From NCBI GenBank assembly GCA_036186865.1, contig AP025041.1, forward strand, positions 39,928,996 to 39,992,995: 64,000 bases of DNA, in the 5' to 3' direction. The translations under genes and the position numbers were made by a program. Below are positions 57,551-64,000 of the stretch, piece after piece. The notes beneath the pieces are model-generated. The model saw only the letters and a program-made list of their open reading frames with translations, had not been told where the DNA came from and made no database searches. This DNA is from Eustoma russellianum. Its lineage: Eukaryota > Streptophyta > Magnoliopsida > Gentianales > Gentianaceae. Within the stretch, counting starts at the first letter, position 1. Every line of letters begins with the position of its first letter.

Positions 57551-58890
57551 TAAAAGTATTAATCTTCGTTGTCGTTTAGATTTTGGATCATATCTATATA
57601 ACATACCACCAATTGTTTTTTCTAATGTGGGATTTTTTAGATTTTACATGTTCAAGGACGATCAACGAAAGAAAAAATGACATGCATTTTCATAGGATTG
57701 GGAACATGCAAAACTTTCGCAGTGGTTTTTTCTACAATAAAAAAAATGAAGAATAGGGTTATTAAATTGAACAGACCATCCTTGATAATGTTTTTCCTTT
57801 CAGCCTTATAGAAGGCAACAAGTATTATGTAGACAGAATCCTCCCCATCTACCTCATTCTTGATTTTTCTTTTAAATTCGAATTAAACTATTAGCATGAA
57901 TTTGCGACTGGGTATGCTATGATGGGTAAGTTAAACTGTCACTTCCTCCGGCTTTGTTGACAGTGATTACATTATACCACTAAAAAAATGGCAGGTTATC
58001 CTTTTTAATCACCATTATCGTGTGTCTTCATTATACTGGCAACTGGAAGTTTGCCATATGTTGGAAAGAATAAAAAAAATCAACGGGTTCTATTGTTTGT
58101 TTATACAACTTGCAGTCTTATGGATCCCTATTCTTTATTTTAAATTTGGTCAAAACAATCGGACTTAGATGGTCCTCTGAGTTTCTTAAGTTTGGAGGGC
58201 CTACCGTTGTAGGAGGCTGGCTTCATTTTGTATGAACATTGAGAGGATGATGCATAACTATAAAATATGAAATATCATACAGAATGAGATGATTTAATGA
58301 TGATAAAGTTTGATTATTATCATTATTATTTGCTCCTACCCTCGGTGTTCAAGTGTTTAAGGTTGCTGGTTTCTTGAGATCACATGTTCGAGCCGCAGAA
58401 ACACCCTCTTACACAAAGTGTAGAGTAAGACTGCATACATTATATCGTTAAGCGATCCATCATCTCTTCAGACTTTATGCAAATGCAGAAGATTAATGTA
58501 TCGGAAATGCCATCTTATTTTCAGATAATAAAGTTATAAATAGGAATATGAATAAATGCTTTTACAAATCAAACGTAACAGAAGAATGGTAGTATATTAG
58601 AATCATTGGATCAATAATTTTTTCTCTAAGATATGCCTCAGAATCACTGTTAGCTACATGTTCACTGTACACTGGTTCGGACATAACATATGCCGAGTAT
58701 GATTGATATGGCCGCCACTAAATATACCATATATGGCATATTAGTTTTGCGAACCGACAAAGTCTTTTAGTCACCTCTAAATAAAATTTGTTACGAAAAT
58801 TCCTATAAATAACGGCTAAACAATGAAGAGGCTCAGAACATCGAGAAGTAAAATTCTTGTAAGCAAACCTAAATATTAGGACTAAAGTAG
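57551..58890. other. LysM copy 3 upstream flank with uninterrupted target sites, SINE and TATA
   Basis: It aligns with 23200-23878, 29582-29877 and 39411-39756 joined together. The single TTGTA (58228-58232) and AAT (58545-58547) are the uninterrupted sites of element 4 and the CACTA element. TATAAATA at 58804-58811 precedes the LysM ATG by 80 bases. No other gene. Confidence 0.75.
58340..58530 (+). mobile_element. Au-like SINE remnant, paralogue of 29660-29855
   Basis: It shows ATGTTCGAGCCGCAG (B-box-like), AGAGTAAGACTGCATA and a decayed 3' part. It is collinear with the other copy and shared through the segment duplication. Confidence 0.55.
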
Positions 58891-59808
58891 ATGTCTGGGG
58901 CAGGCAGCATGGCACCTATGCTTCTTCTCAACATGTTTTCCGCTATGATCTTCGTTGTCTTGTTGGCCGAGTTCGGATTAGTCTCTACTGGTAAGAGTCC
59001 GACAACTTTTACATTATTGCATTTCGATGTTTATGCATGAAAAAAAGGATTATAGGCAAGACCAGCTACTTTGATTTCATCAATGTAATTAATTACAATG
59101 GTCTCTGCATTAAATTTTTTTTCGAATTATAAGACTCTGTTATTTTCGTGCTGAGAAAGCGTTGAAAAATCAAGTCCCCCATGCACTTCAGCTGTTGCAC
59201 TGAAGAGTGGAGACACCTGTTTTGATATCTCAAAGGGATTTAACATGTCTCTCTCATCCTTTGAGGCCATCAATCCGAACGTCAACTGTGATCATCTCTT
59301 TGTTGGTCAGTGGCTTTGCGTTAATGGTAAGACTCCAACTATTAGTACATTTTCCCTTTTCATGTTTATGCATGGAAAAAGCGCTCTCCTTGTAGTAGTT
59401 TTATAAAAGAAAGAGAAAACTACTACACAAAACCAACTAAAATGTAATCTTTTTTTATCATTGTAATTAAGGAGGTCTTTATGTTCACATTTTTTGACTT
59501 CTCATGGGAGATTAGAAATTGGAGAATCTACTTCCTGTGGTGCATCCTTTTCTGAATAGAAAATCACCTTTCATTTCAAAGAAGGATATGACAGTGTCAT
59601 TCTATTGTTTACTTTCTCAGCAGGAAGTGTTGAAAAATCAAGTCCGTTGTGCACTTCAGTGGTTGGAGTAAAGAATGGAGACACCTGTTTTGATATCTCC
59701 AAGAGATTCAACACAACACTCTCCTCTTTTAATGCAATCAATCCAAACGTCAACTGCAATGATCTTTTTGTTGGTCAGTGGCTTTGTGCTAATGGGACTG
59801 TGATCTAA
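58891..59808 (+). CDS. Secreted protein with two tandem LysM domains, copy 3 (complete)
   Basis: Exons 58891-58990, 59156-59326 and 59621-59808 have exactly the same lengths (100, 171, 188) and phases as copy 2, again giving 152 residues. Signal peptide MSGAGSMAPMLLLNMFSAMI...; first LysM VALKSGDTCFDIS...INPNVNC...VGQWLC; second LysM VGVKNGDTCFDISKRFN...VGQWLC, end ANGTVI. Differences from copy 2 include Ala-Val to Ala-Leu before KSGD, S-to-N in KNGD and G-to-R in SKRF. Intron 1 is shorter (165 against 206 bases) and its acceptor reads CTGAG rather than CTCAG, a weaker but valid AG. Coding integrity in both copies suggests both are, or were recently, functional. Confidence 0.87.
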
Positions 59809-62590
59809 TGACTTCTCAAGAAAGACTACCTGCATCCGGTCATGGAACTGATTAGGCATCTATATCAAGTTTGATTTTATATACATGTGGTCGCAGTGGA
59901 GCTGTTCAATTTACGTATGAAGTTCTTTATGTATTTCACCAAGTTTGTTCTTTTTTTAATTCTCTGTAATTTTCTTCCTTGCTGCTAGCATATTTCATAT
60001 CAAAGAAATTGTTCTTCCTTTATAATAATTCTCAAACTTTCCTCTCTTTTTGATTGGCACGAGGTATAAAGTGTATTTTCTGCTTATGTCCAATCTCTAT
60101 GTACTCCAAGCATTTCGTACAACATAATAGGAAATGAAAACAGCTTTTTTTTTTGTGGAAACAGATTTGAATATACATTTTCTAAGGTAGTTCAATGCCT
60201 AATTTCAAATAGAGTGATAGCTTTTGACTAATAAGAAATTCTATTAACTATCCGGATAATATATAAATAGCTTAGGGTGTCGGTATCAGAACACGCTACA
60301 CTCCACTCGAAAACCTTAGAGCTTTTTTTATTTGCTTCTTTACCACTTGAGAAGCGTTCCATAGTTCAACAATTGTGTAACAATTCCTAAACAACTACAA
60401 GTAAGACATTTTTTCCTTCTTACTTATTCACAACTTCAAAAGTTCTACCAAAAACTTTTACTAGATGAGTTTTGGAAGAAGTAGAGTGACATTTTCAAAG
60501 CAAATCTAAATCACAAGAAATATATCAAATATGTTTAGTTCCTCTTATGTTAGACTTTAATACTCTCACAATACAATAATCAAGAACAAGCCACAAAAGC
60601 TTAATTGACTTTAATTTGTACTCGAGGGCTTTTAAGAGGAAGGGAAGATACCATTTGAAGAAGTTGAACGTGTATATTTTTCCTCTTATGTGCTTCATTT
60701 ATACACAGAGAAGGTCATTTTCAATTTTTAGCCTTCTTCGTTTCACACATCATTAATTACCTACACTGTGACGTGACATAGCTGCCACAAGGTCAGTTTG
60801 AAAATATACAAGCTCATTTCCGACATCTGCAAGAAAACAATGTATGCAAGTGCAAATGGATAATTGTCAAGTTCAAAATTGCCGTGAACTTATGGCGTGC
60901 ATGAAACCATATCATTTGAAAAATAATCGTTAGGTTCGTGACAATTACTCTAGAGCGAGTTGCATAGAGTGTTGAGCTATTTTTTAGGTTTTTCTTGATT
61001 TTGTTCAGATCAACTCAATGCCTTCTAAAATAAGAAAGAAGAAGATGATAAATAATGAGTGGAGACACGATATTTAGAATGGTTCGAATCTCTTTAATTT
61101 TGCTCCACTACCATTTTATTTCTAAAGTGAACTTTTAACAACAACAATTTTTTTATTGCCTTCAACAACAAACAAGAATTATTGTACCAAGTTGTGCAAT
61201 ATCAAATACTATAACAACTTCAAGTAAGATCCTTAAGGTTTTTCTCATTCCTTCTTAACAACTTCAACAAAGTTCTACCAAAGAGCATTCACCAAATAGG
61301 TTTTGAACAGAAGTAAAATAATACTTTTAAATAAGTCCAAATCACAAGCAAGATATCAAATATGTTTAGTTCCTTTTGTGTTAGACTTCTATTCTCGCAA
61401 TACTACAATGAAAACAAGCAACAAAAGCTTAATAGACTTAAAGCACTTTTGCACATTTGAGAGCTTTTTACAACAATGTGGATAAAACTTGAAGAGGATG
61501 AAAGTGTGTAATTGCATCTTCAAAGCTTCTTTATACATAAAAGTCTTCAATTTTGTTTTTCCATCATTTTTCCTTTCTTTCTCCATTATATCTTCTACAA
61601 TCCAAATAATCTTCAACAAATGTTTTCTATATTGTACGTAAAGCTTTTTCACCTAGATGCTTGTAGGATGTTATAAACATTCAAAATAGAATTAGAAACA
61701 TTGATAATAAATGAAGAATCAATTTGGGGAAGATTAGATAGAGATACAACCTTTTGTATTTATAAAAATGTGTTCTAATAGCTAGTTTTGAGTCACCAAA
61801 CGTTGTTACCGATTGTTTGGTAAAATTCACCAAACACACTTTTGAGTTCGATCATTTTTTTTGGAACTCTCTATTTTGTTACCGAACTTTGCTGTTTCAT
61901 CCCCGAATGTTTGATGACTTTAGTCAACGAACTCTTACTTTTGAATTCGATCTAGAATTATGTGAAATTTAAATTTTGACTAAAGTTGATTTTTTGATAT
62001 CTGACTGAACGTTTGGAGATAGCAACTTTTAGTTTGTTGACTTGAATCAACAAATGCAAAACAAGCATTATGTTAAGCATTCTATGAGCAGGACAGAAAC
62101 TTTCTGTACTTTGACCAAATGTTTGGTCAACCTATTTTGAGTTTGGTGTGTGTATATCGAAACTCACCGAACATTCGGTCAATGTCATTAAAGGTTCGGT
62201 GAGCTTAGTCTAAGAAATGTAACTTTTGTTTTATAATTTGTTTGAATTTTTTTATACATTTAGCATATGTAAATCATCAGAACAAGCTTATGACGTAACA
62301 ATCTCTCCTTTTTTTTTTGATGATTTCAAATAAAGATTCAATGTGCAAACGTTAAAACATCATTTGGAAAAGCAGCCCCTATCAATATGTCAAAATACTC
62401 GTTTTTAAAAACAACTTTTAAGTTTATGCTTCTCCAAGATTCAATTTTTGCATGGCTTTATTCTTTTCCCCAGTATGTCAGTCTATATCGCATCTTCCTT
62501 ATATGGCATCGTAATTAGCTTACATCACTTATCTCCCATGTCCCAGCATATTATATTAGCATTTTATTTTTAATCACATGCTCATATCCA
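59809..62590. other. LysM copy 3 downstream flank, no gene
   Basis: It aligns with 40829-41783 and then with 14940-16785. Parts also match 490-1290. Mostly AT-rich, no conserved ORF. The end (TCATATCCAACTAT) abuts the LTR at 62596. Confidence 0.65.
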
Positions 62591-62595
62591 ACTAT

Positions 62596-63959
62596 TGTTA
62601 AAACAAAGTTTAAGTTCTGATGATTTGCACAAGTTTGTACTTCGAATGATGGATTAGGCGCCTTATGTGAAGTGTATGGAAGCCCGTACACTTCGAACGT
62701 CTACATTAGGTGCTTCATGTGAAGTGTATGGAAGCCCAAACACTTCGAACGCCTGCATTAGGCGCCTCATGTGTTCTGGAAAAAAGGGCAGTACACTTTG
62801 AACGCCTACATTAGGCGCTTCATATGTACCACCAAGTCAAAAGTACTTTTCCCTCCAAAATGGGCACGTACACCAAGTACTTTCTGAGAAATGTCAGAAT
62901 TAGTTCGAACAAGCATGAAGGCTGACATTAGACACTTCATGTGACTTCGAACGCCTTTAGCTGCCACGTAAGGCGGTTTATGTGACTTCGAACGCTGTTC
63001 ATTTCCATATTAAGCGCTCCATGTCACTTCGACCGCCTGTTCATTAAACACATTAGGCGCTTCATGTGACTAATGTTACAAAGGTCTTATGCTTCACTAT
63101 CTAACATCAGTTGACTTTTTGTACCCTCCTCTTTTAGTGTTATTTTCACAGATCCTTCCTCAAACCTGAAGATGCCAGTTTTCTTTTTTTAATCTTTCAA
63201 AAAGTGTTGCTACATGCCAAGGGAAGATCTCCAATGATGAGGACACATCAACACAAGATGCCAAAACCCATTATAAGCTCTGCAGGTGGCTTCAAACGGG
63301 AAGAAATTCTCAAAGTGATAAAAGATAGGTTTTCTTCTCCTTTTCAACAACTTTCTACCATTATTCAAGCTCTCAAATTTCTCTCAAGTTTCAAGCTATC
63401 AAAATAGTTGTAATCTTGTACATTTTACTTTATTGTTGAGGGTTGTGTTGTAAAGGAAGAAGAGTCTTCTTCTTAGTGAGTGAAGATTGTGAGAGGCGCG
63501 TAGATTGTTAGTCAAGAAGCAAGGGTGCTTCTTGTTTTGAGTTTTCTAGACTTTGAAGGGTTATTTGATAGTGTTGTGGTGCACTATTCTCCCTACAAGA
63601 TTTCTTTGAGGGCAAAGAAGATCTTTGGAGGCTAGACTTCAAAGGGTTAGAATTCTCGGTTGTGGTCGAGTTTTCCAACTTGTTGGATTTTGTTTTTGAT
63701 TGTTGTGTCGCCACATAGAAATAACAATCCCCTTTTCAAAATCCTTCTTGTGAAAAATCAAGAAGGTAGAGAAGTAGAGTCATTTGACTTGAACCTCTAT
63801 ACATCCTTGTGTTCTTTACCTTACTGCAAGTTTTTATTCTTCTTAAAGAATACATCCAAGTATTGGTTGCATTCAAAACGATACGTATCCATAAAATATC
63901 CATACTTGGTGAACACACTATTCAACCCCCCCTTCTAGTGTATTCTAAGGGACCTAACA
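62596..63959 (+). repeat. 5' LTR of a further element 1-type Copia (element truncated by window edge)
   Basis: TGTTAAAACA...GACCTAACA, 1364 bp, diverged from the element 1 LTR but with the same layout: motif array (62640-63080), a central GCTACATGCCAA region, and a terminal TATTCAACCCCCC block. It is followed by a canonical primer site TGGTATCAGAGC at 63962-63973. The uninterrupted target is recognisable at about 16750. Only 41 bases of interior are visible. Confidence 0.85.
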
Positions 63960-63961
63960 AT

Positions 63962-63973
63962 TGGTATCAGAGC
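63962..63973 (+). other. Primer-binding site (initiator Met-tRNA type)
   Basis: TGGTATCAGAGC two bases after the LTR, unmutated, unlike the sites of elements 1 and 2. Confidence 0.88.
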
Positions 63974-64000
63974 CTAATCTTGTTCATTTGAGTTCAAATA

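Overview
The window reads as nuclear DNA of a flowering plant, probably a eudicot. The support is spliced GT-AG genes, plant-type TATA boxes, Copia retrotransposons of several lineages, an En/Spm-type CACTA transposon, LINEs with (CAA)n/(TTG)n tails and traces of a tRNA-derived SINE. I cannot name the species. Nearly all of it is transposon sequence. The only host gene family I can support is a small secreted LysM-domain protein, present as one 3' fragment (1-157) and two complete copies (39757-40828 and 58891-59808).

The scaffold is a repeated segment: flank, LysM gene, downstream flank. Parts are present three times (1-1294; 14940-17284 + 23088-23878 + 29582-29877 + 39411-41783; 44980-45876 + 57550-62595). 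Because the copies align, each later insertion can be compared with an uninterrupted paralogous site elsewhere in the window. That fixes the ends and target-site duplications (TSDs) of several elements to within a base or so.

Layout, left to right. LysM 3' exon; LINE A (minus); a decayed Copia pol fragment (minus, 2085-2802 and 5478-5695) split by a probable 2.7-kb solo LTR (2808-5472). Copia element 1 (plus, 6915-14207, TSD TTGGC), which has lost gag through integrase but keeps RT-RNase H and an extra 3' ORF. Duplicated flank. Copia element 3 (minus, 17285-23087). Copia element 4 (minus, 23879-29581, TSD TTGTA). A 9.5-kb CACTA transposon (29878-39410, TSD AAT) with an open four-exon transposase. 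LysM copy 2. LINE B (plus) split by a CACTA-like fragment. LINE C (minus) split by Copia element 2 (plus, 46957-56949, TSD GTTAT). LysM copy 3. Finally the 5' LTR and primer-binding site of a further relative of element 1, running off the right edge.

The most unusual features are in Copia elements 1 and 2. Both carry, between pol and the 3' LTR, an extra ORF from one shared family. Both have palindrome-rich repeat arrays in the first part of the LTR, and a shorter array with the same motif just upstream of the extra ORF. In element 2 this internal array is followed by its own TATA box and a UTR-like leader, so the extra gene may have its own promoter. The CACTA element has a comparable arrangement: its GCGACGA-type subterminal motif also lies in front of its second gene, and it carries a small opposite-strand ORF near one end.
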